In this document: positions 11,350 to 21,432 of the stretch, piece after piece
Numbering within the stretch: position 1 is the first letter of the stretch
Layout of the letters: each line of letters begins with the position of its first letter
Assembly (NCBI GenBank): GCA_037367405.1
Contig: JAZKJV010010627.1
Coordinates: forward strand, 868,001-932,000
Origin: Ottelia alismoides
Taxonomy: Eukaryota; Streptophyta; Magnoliopsida; Alismatales; Hydrocharitaceae
DNA length: 64,000 nucleotides
Direction: 5' to 3'
Position numbers and translations under genes: made by a program
The notes under the pieces: generated by a model
The model's input: only the letters and a program-made list of their open reading frames with translations
Told to the model about the DNA's origin: nothing
Databases searched by the model: none

Positions 11350-11706
11350 CTATACTTAGGACGTACTTTGTCTTAAGTATAGGGGGATGAGCACCTACAG
11401 TTTTGATTTCAGTTCGATCTTCTCCATTGTCTCCTCTTCTATACTAAGGAGTATCCTACCCTAAGTATAGGGGGAGACAATCTGAGTACGATCAGTATAT
11501 TCCCACCCTTGACCCTCCCCGCTTTTTGTACAGTCTGCTATACTTAGGATTATTTGATCCTAAGTATAGGGGGGACGGTCAACTTCTCATTCATTCATTT
11601 CTTTCATATTTATTCTTTAGATCTCTCTATACTCAGTACGAGTTATGTCTTTGCTTTTTCCTTTCGATCTATGAGGACATAGCTCAAGCTAAGTATAGGG
11701 GGGTCG
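11350..11706 (+). repeat. Array of hairpins each followed by a G run (element A)
   Basis: Four inverted repeats in a row end in AAGTATAG followed by four or more extra G. They are: 11350-11382, a 13-bp stem with loop GTACTTT and one G-U pair; about 11439-11470, stem with a bulge; 11538-11569, a perfect 13-bp stem CTATACTTAGGAT with loop TATTTG; and 11627-11699, a longer stem enclosing about 25 bases. Each right arm plus G run resembles the polypurine tract at 13941-13952. Homologous arrays occur in D and B. Confidence 0.85.
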
Positions 11707-12860
11707 TATATACCATGTATATACTAAAAGCCATAACTCACACTGAAAAATTAAATATCACTACAACACAAAATAAAATGTAAAAAGTAGCTTTATAATA
11801 ATGAAAGATGATTGTGAGTTCCTCAGACTCATTGTAATTATACTGACTAGTAAGTCAGAAAAGTGTTTTGTACGAAACGTTTTCCTTTGAAAAATCTTGT
11901 GAAATTTGTTTGAAAATAGCGTGAACAAGTATTCAACGATTGAAAAATTAGTTTGTGTGTAAAACCTATTTTCTTTGAGTGAAAGCAAAAACTTTGTGAA
12001 AATTAGTGTGCAAATGATTGTGAAAAGTTGATTGTCAAAAGTGTTTTGAAAATTCTATATAGGTTGTGTAAAACATTTGTAAAAGGATTTTCAAATGCGT
12101 GTACATGTTGCAAAATTATTTTGGACTAGAGTTTTCAAAAACCCTTGTGAAAATGATTCTCGAGTAAGTCTGAGGAATCCGCACAAAAATCTCTCATTTG
12201 TAAATAAGGAATAAGTCAAATAAAGTTTATAAGAACTGAAACCATATTTCTTCTTTTGTATCTACTGATTAATAAATCAGATACCTATACAGTATGATTT
12301 GAAAAATAGTGTGAGTAGTTTTGAAAAATTTGATGTGAAATGATTTCAAATGTGTGAAACTGTGTTGATTGCAAAACTTTTCTTTGTGTGAAAGAAAGGA
12401 TTTCAAAAACCTATGTGCAAATGTTTTGAAAAATGCTTGTCAAACTTATTGTGAAAATTGTATATATATACATATAGTGTGAAAAATCTTTGCAAGCATA
12501 GTTTTCAAATGTGTGTAAAGGATTGCAAAAATTATCGTGTACTATAGTTTGTAAAATTATTTTCAAAAAGCTAATAAGAACACCATTGCAGATACTAGTA
12601 AACCAGAAACAAGACACATACAATTCTTTCTGTACATACTTAAATAAACTATTTCATTCACACCTGTAAGGTTGCTAAAAATTCCTAAATTTTGAAAATA
12701 AAGCAGCACGCCCGTGTAAATAAGTGTATATACTTTTTGAATATTTGCAGTTCGTACTTCTTGTGCAGAAATTCTTTTCGTAAAAACATTCTTTGATCCT
12801 TTCAAATTTTTGTGAAAAATGGCATCATACCATTCATATTCTTTTTTTGAGTGAAGCTTA
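11707..12860 (+). other. A/T-rich tail with degenerate TTTGAAAA-like repeats
   Basis: No coding sequence is visible. The stretch is filled with short imperfect repeats such as GTGAAAA, TTTTGAAAA and TTTGTAAAA, with short ORFs that are not conserved. The same kind of sequence follows the hairpin array in D (30796-31640) and B (47606-48030). Confidence 0.6.
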
Positions 12861-13898
12861 ATGATTGAATCAGTCTAAGAAAATCTCAAATTGGAGCTCG
12901 GTTAGACCTTACCGCACCTAATTGCACTGAAACCTTATGGGAACTAGGTTTAAGGTACTTCAGGTCTATACAGACAATTCTTTGAGAAATCAGGGCTGGG
13001 TTCAAGTCACCTCAGTGGACTAACTAGAACTTTTCGAGACACAAACTTGGACACCTGCACCTTTCACTTGGCTCAACTCAGTTGGAGTGGTGAGGGGGTT
13101 GGATTTGCCAGTCTGAGACGCACACGGGTGGAAACATTCGTCCTCGTCTAGGGAGGGAAGTGCACCCCAACCGGATCCAATAGCAATGAGGTCTAAAGAC
13201 AGGAGATTGTGGGTTGCGATAAAGCTTCAAAAGAGGGATAGTCTACTGGCTCAAGAGGAAAAACTCCTTATGTAAATGCTGCTGTGAATAGTATGTTGAA
13301 AAAAAAATGGTCAGGCCTGTACAAAAATAAAATGCCTGCAAAGTATGTACAAAGTCAATAAGCAAGCTTGAGCTCCAAAGTCAAATATGTAAGCCTGCAG
13401 CTGGATGACTTGACTACACTGGTCTTGCATCCCGGGATAGGTAGCTACACTGGCTACCGTCCATTCTTCTCTTCACCCCCTCCTCTTGAGCTGGTTGCCA
13501 CTTGAACTTAGAAGGGAATACCCTGCTCCTCGAGGAAAGAGTTGCTGGATTGGGGAATCATTGGGTTGTCATTCTGGAGAAGTCAGTTCCTTTATTATTT
13601 CAGTTGGGGAGAGCCACTATCACTTACACCGTACAAGTCAGCTTCATAGTCATAAGAGTTTGCGTATGATGTAGACTAGTTCTGACCCGGCTATTGAGGT
13701 GGGTTGAACCGAGTTTTGTGACTATCGAAGGCTGTTGTATTTTAGAGCTGGTTCCCGACTAGGTTCCACACACCTTCACACCAAGGTCTGACAAGAGCTC
13801 CAAATTCAGACTTTGTAAGGACATGCATTGCACTGAAAGCATCCCTATTCACTCTATATTTCTTTCATTTTTCCTTTTTTCTTTTCTTTATTCTTTTT
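12861..13898 (+). other. Strongly conserved 3' non-coding block of element A
   Basis: This block aligns with D 31641-32714. Between 13046-13260 and 13420-13675 the two are roughly 85-91% identical, with few gaps, while the A and D protease genes are only about 60% identical. Two overlapping short frames (13486-13674, and a frame shifted by one from 13490) are open in both elements. Neither gives a recognisable protein. The role is unknown; it could be an RNA structure or packaging signal, or the remnant of an env-position gene. Confidence 0.65.
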
Positions 13899-13952
13899 AC
13901 ACTTATTGCATAAGTGTTTGCTAGGGACTAGCAAAAGGCAAGTATAGGGGGG
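13899..13952 (+). promoter_or_regulatory. Polypurine tract of element A with two upstream hairpins
   Basis: ACACTTA-TTGCA-TAAGTGT (13899-13917) and TTTGCTAG-GGA-CTAGCAAA (13917-13935) are two hairpins in direct succession. They are followed by AGGCAAGTATAGGGGGG directly against the LTR. This G-rich tract would prime plus-strand DNA synthesis. The same two hairpins and tract precede the 3' LTR of D at 32715-32764. Confidence 0.85.
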
Positions 13953-14173
13953 TGATGAATCTCCATTTCATCACCTTTATTCTATCATTTTGGCCTCAAA
14001 AACCCCAGCAAATGCATGAAAATAGCATCAATCTATACATAATAGCATTCATTATTCATTTGTATTAATAAGGTTTTTAATGCCAAAATTATAGAATAAA
14101 GAGAAGAAAAGAAAAAGGAAGAAAATATTGCAAATATTTTATGACCCTAACCCCGAGACCAAGGCCAGCATGG

Positions 14174-14212
14174 AATTGGTCGACAAGGAATAAAGTAGGG
14201 GGAGATAAGGGC
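14174..14212 (+). promoter_or_regulatory. Conserved purine-rich block in U3 (element A)
   Basis: All 39 bases are identical to 23527-23565 in D's 5' LTR, although the surrounding LTRs differ strongly. Degenerate copies lie at the same distance from the LTR start in D's 3' LTR, and on the - strand in C (near 57421-57450) and E (near 63030-63070). The core is AATAAAGTAGGGGGAGATAA, which looks like the element's own polypurine tract. Its function is unknown. Confidence 0.7.
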
Positions 14213-15529
14213 AGTATACAATAAATACCTCATTTATTCATTCATTCATTCATGCATTTTTGGCACCTATTTTGTACATAATTATTTATTCATCAAATAA
14301 AGAAACTTTGTTCATAAAAGTTGTAGATAATAATGTAAATAAAAATACAAAATTGAGTTTGTGTAAAAATAATACACAGTGTACATTTTATACACATAAT
14401 AAAAAGCCAAAATCTCAACTTCACAGACCCACATCTTGCAAATAAAAACTCCAAATCACCCAAACTCACCTTTAATTGTATATAGCATTTCATAAACTAT
14501 TTTATAAAATTGGTTTCATAATTTTTGGAGTCTATCTGTGGAAGTTAGGTTTTTGGCCCTTCTTGTATATAATACCTGATTAAAATATTCATTATATTCA
14601 CTAATCATTATTTTTATAAATTACTATTTTTAGAATTTTGAAAATAATGTATATAATTCATATACATATTAGCCTTAGAATAAAACCAAAAAAAAAGAAT
14701 ATGTAAAATAAAATAAGTCTATATAGGCAAAATACCTATGAGAAGGATGTACATAAATAAAAAGAGAAAAGCATTCTTTAATTATTTCATTCTTTTATAT
14801 TTTTATAATAATGTATATATTATATATATATATATTATTAAAAATACCAAGCTAAAATAAAAACAAATAAAATCCATTAAATAAATACAATGTGTATAAT
14901 ACATAGGTAAAGTACCTATAAGTATACTTACATATACATAGACCTATTTATTTAAAAATACAAATAAACTTATAAAAATCAAACAAAAATATCTTTATAC
15001 TCACAAAAATAAATTATAACTTTATAAAATAAGCCAAGAAAATAATAAAAGGAAATAAATAAATTAAAAATAAAATACCCAAAAATACATGTAAATACAT
15101 ACATATACATATTATCCAAATAAAACTATAACAAAACACCTCGAAAAAATTCAATAAAAATCATAAATAAATACTAGATGAAACAATACACATTTTTTAT
15201 TTTATAAGAAAAAATTAATAAAATCATTTAGGGCGTCAAATAAATCAATCTTCCTTCAGATTTGCTATTTTGTCTCGTAGCGGCTTACGTGGCCCAATGA
15301 GGCGCCGGCCAACGCTGACTCCCAGGTCAACTGTCCCATCCCTCGCCTGGCGTCTCTGAACTGTCTACTCCCCCGATTTCATGCCTTTTTCCCGGGCACA
15401 CCATCCATCAATCGACAACGCTTCCTTCACAAGATTTGTTCCCTGATCTTCCATGATGCCCGCCGAAATCATAGATCAACGAGATGTTCATTGGATCAGT
15501 TAATAATCGCCGGGTAATAAGGCCCCTTA

Positions 15530-15545
15530 CCAATGTTTATAAATA
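15530..15545 (+). promoter_or_regulatory. CCAAT and TATA boxes in the 3' LTR of element A
   Basis: CCAAT at 15530-15534 and TATAAATA at 15538-15545 match the promoter motifs of the 5' LTR. Confidence 0.55.
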
Positions 15546-18018
15546 AAAAGCTCCGCCTCCTTCCTCGAATTGGGCCACTTTTATTCCGACCTAAAGCCTA
15601 GATCTAGTTCCTGGAGTGTTCCTCGTGACAGGGGGAGCAACCCAGCGCCGTGACACGGCCGGAGGAAGGAGATTTTGACGCGGCGGAGCTCCGGCGTCCG
15701 CCCTGCTCCCTGGAGGCCCCCAGGTATAAGAGCTGCCCTTTAATGCATTTTTAGTTAGCTTTTAATGTTAGCATTTCATTCCAGTAGTTAGATTAGTGGT
15801 TAGTTAATCACCGTAGTTAGAAACCAAAAAAATTCGAAGTTCGCCGGAGCTCCGCTCCGGCGACTTCTTCACCGTGAATCTCACTGTTGCCGCCCGCTCT
15901 ATGCACCCCAACTCGTTCCTCGTCGCCTTCTCCATCCAACGCCCGCATTTGTTCAACCCAAGACCCTAGGTCTTGGCGAATCGGGGCTCCTCGTCCGCCG
16001 TTCGCCGGAGCCCCTCCGCCCACCTCATTTTTGCGTTGCAGCTTCAAAACCCCGGGTCGAGGAGCAAGCTCTCTCGCCCGCGGTTCTTCCTGTGCAGGAA
16101 CTTCGAAGAACCGAGCCCAAATAGGCTCGCATTGAACCAGGAAGAGGTTCCTGGGGGCCCCTTTCTTCTCAGACTTCGCTCCATCGACTCGGACCCCCAG
16201 GAGTCATGAGACCACCGTCAGACGACGCGGAAGCCTCCCAGCTACGATCAGAGAGCTTCAGATGTGCGGGAGGTGCCCGGAGGAGCCCGAGCTACCCGAT
16301 CGAAGCTTGCCGGGGGCGAGCTTCTTCCCAGTTCTTCCAGGTGCCTTCCGCACCGTTGGATCGAGAGGGGCAACCCAGATTGAACGCCGACCGCTCGATG
16401 AAGATGTACATCCACCGTCAGATCAGCCAGGAGGTTCTAATCCTGGCCCTTCATCGCCGAACCGATGTCCGCCGTCCGATGGCCGCCACGTGGATAAGTG
16501 GCGCCTCCAGCGCCGCAGGATGAAAAGCCTTGTTTAGGGGTAATTTTCACATCCAGCCCCCTTGTTTTTTTGTATTTATTATTTAATGCCAAAAATAGAA
16601 GTTTCAGTTGTCAATAAAATGTATATTTTGCGGACGGACCCCCGATGTTTCAAGATTTGCACTTTAGTCCTCCCGTGCCTCACATGCAGCAATCACGTGA
16701 GGCGCGTGAAATTTGCATCTAAACCCTGTCGGGTTCCTGTATTTATTAAATGGTCCTGAAAATAAAAGTTAAAGTGTATTTTTGTTGTAATTTTTGCATG
16801 TATGCCCCTGCCAACTATTTTATTTGCAAAAATACCCCTACCAGGCCATTTAATTTTTGAAGGCTTTGTCTATTTATTTTATGCTTCATATTAAATCGAA
16901 AAATCTTGCAAAAATAGACTTAAGCTCCTGTGTGGTCATGCTTGAACGCTATATTTTTAGTTTTGCATTTTGTTGCATTTTTGCATTTATTAAAAATCAA
17001 AAACATGTCTTTTATTCCCTGTCTAACTTATAAAATCCTAAGAAAATAGGAAAATGCCTCGAAAAATTCCAAAAAAATTACCTATGGTGTATTTTGACCT
17101 ATATTAGTGTTAGTCCAAAAATCCCTAAAAATCTCAAAAAGAAAACCTTAAAAATTCAAAAATACCCAAAAACTTCAAAAAAAATATAAAAAATCAAAGA
17201 AAAATCAGAAAAATATAAACTCAAGCCCTATTTATGCTATATTTTATTATCGTTATTAGAAAATTAGGGTGGAAAATTTTTGAGCTGTTAGCTATTTTTA
17301 ATCTCTATTTTTGTGACAGCCAGTACCTAGTCCACTGTTTGCTATTCTTTAGCTATTTAAAAATACTAAAAATGTCTGCAAAAATACTCAAAAATCATAA
17401 AAACAGTAAAAAACCATGAAAAATCCAAAAAGACCCTTTTCCTGAATTTTTGACTATTTTTGTGTATTTTTTTGAATATTCTAATGCCCCCTTTATGTAT
17501 ATATATATCTATATATCCTAAAAAAAGAAAAAAATATTATATATATGTAATTAGTTATATGTATTCTCATTAATCTTAACATAAAAAAAACATATATATA
17601 TATATATATTTATTTTATTATATTTATATATACCTATATATATACATTACATGTATTATAAGCTATATACTTACCCTCTATGGATATATAATTAATATAT
17701 TTGTATTATATACATATATATAATACTTAATTATTATATTTTAATAATAATATAAAACAAAACCCACACAAGGATGACTGTGATTGACATGTCGGCTATT
17801 GTATTTTGTGTTGCCCTCTGTGGTTCGACCTCTACATACTTGTCATTATACATTTTATGGTAGAGTAAATAAAGATTAATTCATATTTGTTTTGAGCATT
17901 GATTGTTGTATTCTTTGGATCGTGGGTTAATTGCTGGTTGACTGGATGATTTGTGAGCGGTCGCCTCAGCGACACATTTTTATTATTCATGGAGACCCTC
18001 GCAAACAACTAGTTATCA

Positions 18019-18640
18019 GAGACCTTTTAATAGTGTTTGTGCTAGCTATTTCTCATATTTTTCTTACGTTTATGCCCCTGACTTCAAACTCGAATAACTT
18101 GAGCATCTTTTATCCAAATAAAGTAATTTCATTAGCATTTTGATCCTCATTTAATTGTCTTCGATATGATATGATTTAATTCCTAATTAGACAATAAAAT
18201 AAGGATTTTTTATTAGAGTCTATATAAATGATTCGATGCTTATTAGATAAAACTTGACTCTAGTTTGAAGCATTTTATTGGGCCCCAATTAAATTGATAA
18301 CTTACTTAAGTCTGATTAATTAATTTAGGACATAATAATGTGATGAAATGCATGTGTTAGTGTAATATCATTCTGTTCGTCGTGGCATTATTCCTATCAT
18401 GCATTAAAATACTTCAAAGTACAATTTGTTTCATTCATGCATGCATTTTGATGTGCATTTAGATGTTGTGTTTTGTTTTGACCTAGGTGATTTATCAGTC
18501 ACTTAACTTTGATATATCATATTTAACCCTGGACTTCCTAGGTTTATAAATTCAAGCCGAGAATCTCGTCACTGAGATTCTTCTAGAATCTACATGATTC
18601 ACTAAGTACCTATATTACAACGAGTTCATATTACAACACG
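18019..18640 (+). repeat. Family-B LTR fragment (B0) flanking element A
   Basis: The sequence aligns with the second half of the family-B LTRs, for example 51290-51890 in B2. Shared stretches include TATGCCCCTG, AATAACTTGAGCAT, TTAGCATTTTGATCCTCATTTAATT and GACCTAG..TATCAGTCACTTAAC. It is cut on the left by A's insertion and fades on the right at about 18600-18690, where - strand sequence of element C begins. The expected ..TTTCATCA end is missing. Confidence 0.75.
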
Positions 18641-18699
18641 TACAGTCCTCTAAATCAGGTGTAATAGGTTCTCTATCAATTGATGTTGGCTTTGTAGGT

Positions 18700-19144
18700 T
18701 TCGGATCTGGGATCATCCCTATTTTAAACTTATCACTATGGGAGTGAAAGGTTATCTATCTAGTACCTTAATCTACTACCGCTTCGGCAGTTCCTAGGAA
18801 CGATCGACCAAGTATGATTGGGTTATGGAGTAGCGATGTTGAGGTGTCCTTGTCTAGGATAACTAGGACTTGCATTCCTTGTGCCATTACAATAATGTCC
18901 TCTAGAATATACCTGGTCTCTTGATTAATCTATCAGCAAACTGAAGGATCATCCTGGGGGATCTTAGAGGCCCACACTTAAACTCTTTGAGTAGCACGGT
19001 CAGCATGAGATTGATGGAGGATCCTCTATCGAGTAAAGTACAATCAACCTCCTGATAAAAAATGTGAAATCGGATATGAGGTGCTCCTTTTACTTTCTTT
19101 TTATATAGAAATTTGCGGATGGCATGAACAGTAGCCAAACTCAA
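18700..19144 (-). pseudogene. Second protease copy of element C (decayed)
   Basis: On the - strand the frame from 19144 to 18902 aligns with A's protease. It has LDRGSSINLM where A has the DSG active site (the Ser is replaced by Arg), then GPLRSPRMILQFADR and KRPG. Homology continues in other frames to about 18730 with an LGR-SFLGTAEAVVD equivalent of the LGRPF motif. It is inactive by stops, frame changes and the active-site change. It lies downstream of an ectopic gag C-terminus, not downstream of the first protease's own gag. Confidence 0.85.
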
Positions 19145-19849
19145 AATATGCTTCTCAGTTCTTTTACGTGGGTTCTACTTTGATTGATGATTTGTAGTAC
19201 ATACTTCTTTTAACCTTTTTTTACAACAGACATGTAATCCATGGTCTTTTGGGGTGGTATCTCAAGGAAGATGTTCTGAAGTATCTCAACCACTCCAAGA
19301 TGAGAAAGTATTGTTTTTAATTTTCAAATATTTTTTGCTTTTATTCAATGTATCAGGAAAATGAACAAAATCAAAGTCAACACTAACATTCTTTTTATTC
19401 CTATCTGAATCAACATTTACATATGGATAATCAAAATAAGTCTGTACAATATCATCCATAAAAGGTAAGGAAAAATACAAATATCTTGGGTTGCTTTGTC
19501 TGTTGCTGGAGTAGAAGAATCCGCGACGGGTGTGTTCTGCTCCAAGGTTGACTCGATTCTGCATCTCTCATTATTGTCTTTTTGGGTTTTTTCTTCATTC
19601 TTTTAAAATTTTGTGGTGGATGGTGGCGGTGATGCTCCTCCGTGGATTGCAACTCTGCTCGATCTATGCTCAGTAGATGAAGAATGTGAGAAGGAAGATG
19701 ATACTCGATCGGTAGCTTTTTTACCCAATCCTACTGGTGATGGCAGTTGCAATTTCCTATCTCTCCTGAGAGTAATGACATTAGATAAACATGGAAATTC
19801 AAAAGGCATACTTATATTGGGAGTGATTAGATCATGATGTGCTACCTGC
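19145..19849 (-). pseudogene. Gag-protease spacer of element C, second copy
   Basis: Two overlapping short - strand frames (19809-19603 and 19564-19286) correspond to A's connecting region 6850-7320. They are Ser/Pro-rich and then acidic, with DFDF and LNKSKKYLKIKNN near the end. Stops and frame changes make it non-functional. Confidence 0.6.
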
Positions 19850-20171
19850 TCCTTATTGCATCTGAAATTGTTGGGATTGGCTTCGACCTAGCTTGTTATG
19901 ATGGTCTTCATGGCTGTCAGGTCATCAAGCCTCTAGTCGATGCCAATCATGTTCTTCATCAACTGTGAAAGATAATCCAGTGCAGAGTTCACTAAGGGTG
20001 CCTCTTCCTGCTCAACAACTGGTGGTCGCTGAGACTAGTAGTGTGAAGGTTGCTGGTACCCAAAATATGCAGGTTGTGGTGTGTAATGATAATGAGAAGG
20101 AGGAGAATGCAAATACTATGCAGGCTACTTCTTATAATATGGTTGACGAGAATAAGCAGGATGTGTCTATT
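19850..20171 (-). pseudogene. Second gag C-terminus of element C
   Basis: On the - strand, a Tyr/Gln/Pro/His-rich segment is followed by a copy of A's gag end, with RLDDLTA near 19920 and VEANPNNF near 19865. In-frame stops are present. It begins abruptly at about 20172, where RT sequence ends. Confidence 0.8.
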
Positions 20172-20888
20172 GATAAATAAAGCTAGCCTCACACCACTTT
20201 GTGATCTCTTTCATGACAACATATAGGATATTAGCATTCATCCTACGCTGAAACTTTTGGGACCATTTGCTGACATCCTCTAAGTAGGTATGATGTGACC
20301 ACATGGCCAGATTTATCCCTTAGAGGTCTGAAACATTCCAAACTAGAGCCTTGCAGTTTTTCTCTATTACCTCTAGCAAGCAAGATTCTTTATCCAAGGT
20401 CAATCACGAACTGATGATCACTGGATATTGTTCTCGCTCACCCGAAATTAAGGCAAGCGGCTTCAATTCTAATGGAGTCTGAGTTGGCTTATTACCAACT
20501 TTTGAAATGGTGCTGGTGTTTTGTGCACGATATGCCAACAGTTTGTTATCCACCTCTATCCCTCTTGGTTCAAAGAATAAAGTACAGAACACATTTGCAA
20601 TTGTTTCCTGTTGTTAAATTTGGGATGAATTTTCTTCAAATAGTTCTATCAGCTCATATGCAAATATCTCCTTGTTGGCATAGGAACAATAATTGATTGT
20701 GATTTTCAAGTCTTCCTCCGGGAGAAGGATATCCTGGGTCAAAATGTCATTCAAAGATAAGTCTGAATCTCTGATATCTTCAATAATGTCACAATCTTCT
20801 GCACTTGGTGTTTCAGGATCACTTTGCTCAGATGTTCAATCTGCATCTTTTGGCTCTACAAGCATCTCTATAAAAACCTTATTGTTGC
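20172..20888 (-). pseudogene. Post-protease linker and first part of RT of element C
   Basis: On the - strand, an acidic linker is followed by PLELKPL and EQYPVIISS (20592-20404). Then comes the RT start with FQRRMNAN and VVMKEITKWCEA (about 20270-20185). These correspond to A pol residues about 205-432. Homology stops sharply after the Tyr of A's IIYP, where gag sequence takes over. The catalytic RT core is absent. Confidence 0.85.
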
Positions 20889-21432
20889 GGGAGTAAAATG
20901 TAATCTTTTTAGGTGCATAATGAATTACCACCTCAGCTACTCAAAGGAATGGTCGACCAAGTATGATAGGAGTCTAGAGTAATGGTGTAGAGAATTCCAT
21001 GTCCAGGATAATAAAGTCCAGTGGGAATTTCATACCTTGCACGGTTACAATAGAGTCCTCCAATATACCTCAGGGTCGCTTAATGGATCGATCAGCACAC
21101 TACGGGATCATCTTGATTGATTTCAGTTGACACAACCTGAATTCCTTGAGAAGAGATGTGGGTATGAGGTTTAATGAAAAGTTGTTATCAAGAAGAGTGC
21201 ACTTAAATATCTGTTAGAAAATCTCGCATCTAATCAAAGGATCTCCCATATCTTTATTTCTATATGAGAGGATGCATATCGTATTCATAGTAATCATTGT
21301 CAAGATGTGCTTTTCTTCGCGGTTGTGTATAATTTTACGGATGTTTTTGTGGGGATGATGCTTTGATTTGCATGCCTCATCCAATCCTTTCTTATTACTA
21401 GGCATGTATCCTATGACTTCAAATAAAGACAC
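20889..21432 (-). pseudogene. First protease copy of element C
   Basis: The - strand frame 21432-21214 matches A's protease N-terminal region (YMPSNKKGLDEACKS; HILTM). The active-site and flap regions follow in broken frames down to about 20900. Its target is presumed to be Gag-Pol. It is decayed by frameshifts. Confidence 0.8.

Larger units (their letters stand above)
1..18018 (+). mobile_element. Element A: giant Athila-lineage Ty3/Gypsy LTR retrotransposon, 5' end outside the window
   Basis: Order on the + strand is 5' LTR, PBS, 2.3-kb leader, gag, protease-RT-RNase H-integrase, a 2.7-kb non-coding tail, polypurine tract and 3' LTR. Base 1 of the window matches 15425 inside the 3' LTR, so about 1,472 bp of the 5' LTR lies to the left and the full element is about 19.5 kb. 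The protease, RT and gag match the Athila lineage by recognition (for example FLDGYSGYNQV and RRLNPN in RT, and the PBS type). The two LTRs show roughly 22 substitutions over the first 1.1 kb, so this is the youngest element here. It sits in a family-B LTR fragment. The base after the 3' LTR starts gagac, but the matching target duplication is out of view. Confidence 0.95.
13953..18018 (+). repeat. 3' LTR of element A (complete, 4,066 bp)
   Basis: It starts TGATGAATCTCC and ends GTTATCA. U3 runs to about 15575, with an A/T-rich first 1.3 kb. R and U5 hold the GC-rich segment (about 15600-16535) and then A/T-rich sequence to the end. It differs from the 5' LTR by scattered substitutions and a few small AT-repeat length changes (for example around 17500-17620). 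The start TGATGAA..TTCATCA is itself a short inverted repeat. Confidence 0.95.

Noticed and set aside
11350..11706. CRISPR-like or rho-independent-terminator interpretation of the regular hairpins
   Set aside because: The context is a plant retrotransposon; repeats are palindromic with variable spacing, and G runs rather than T runs follow the stems.
11269..13952. An env-like gene between integrase and the 3' LTR, as in some Athila elements
   Set aside because: No long frame, signal peptide or membrane segment could be found; only short frames remain.
19965..20180. 71-codon + strand frame
   Set aside because: Antisense of the decayed gag C-terminus of element C.
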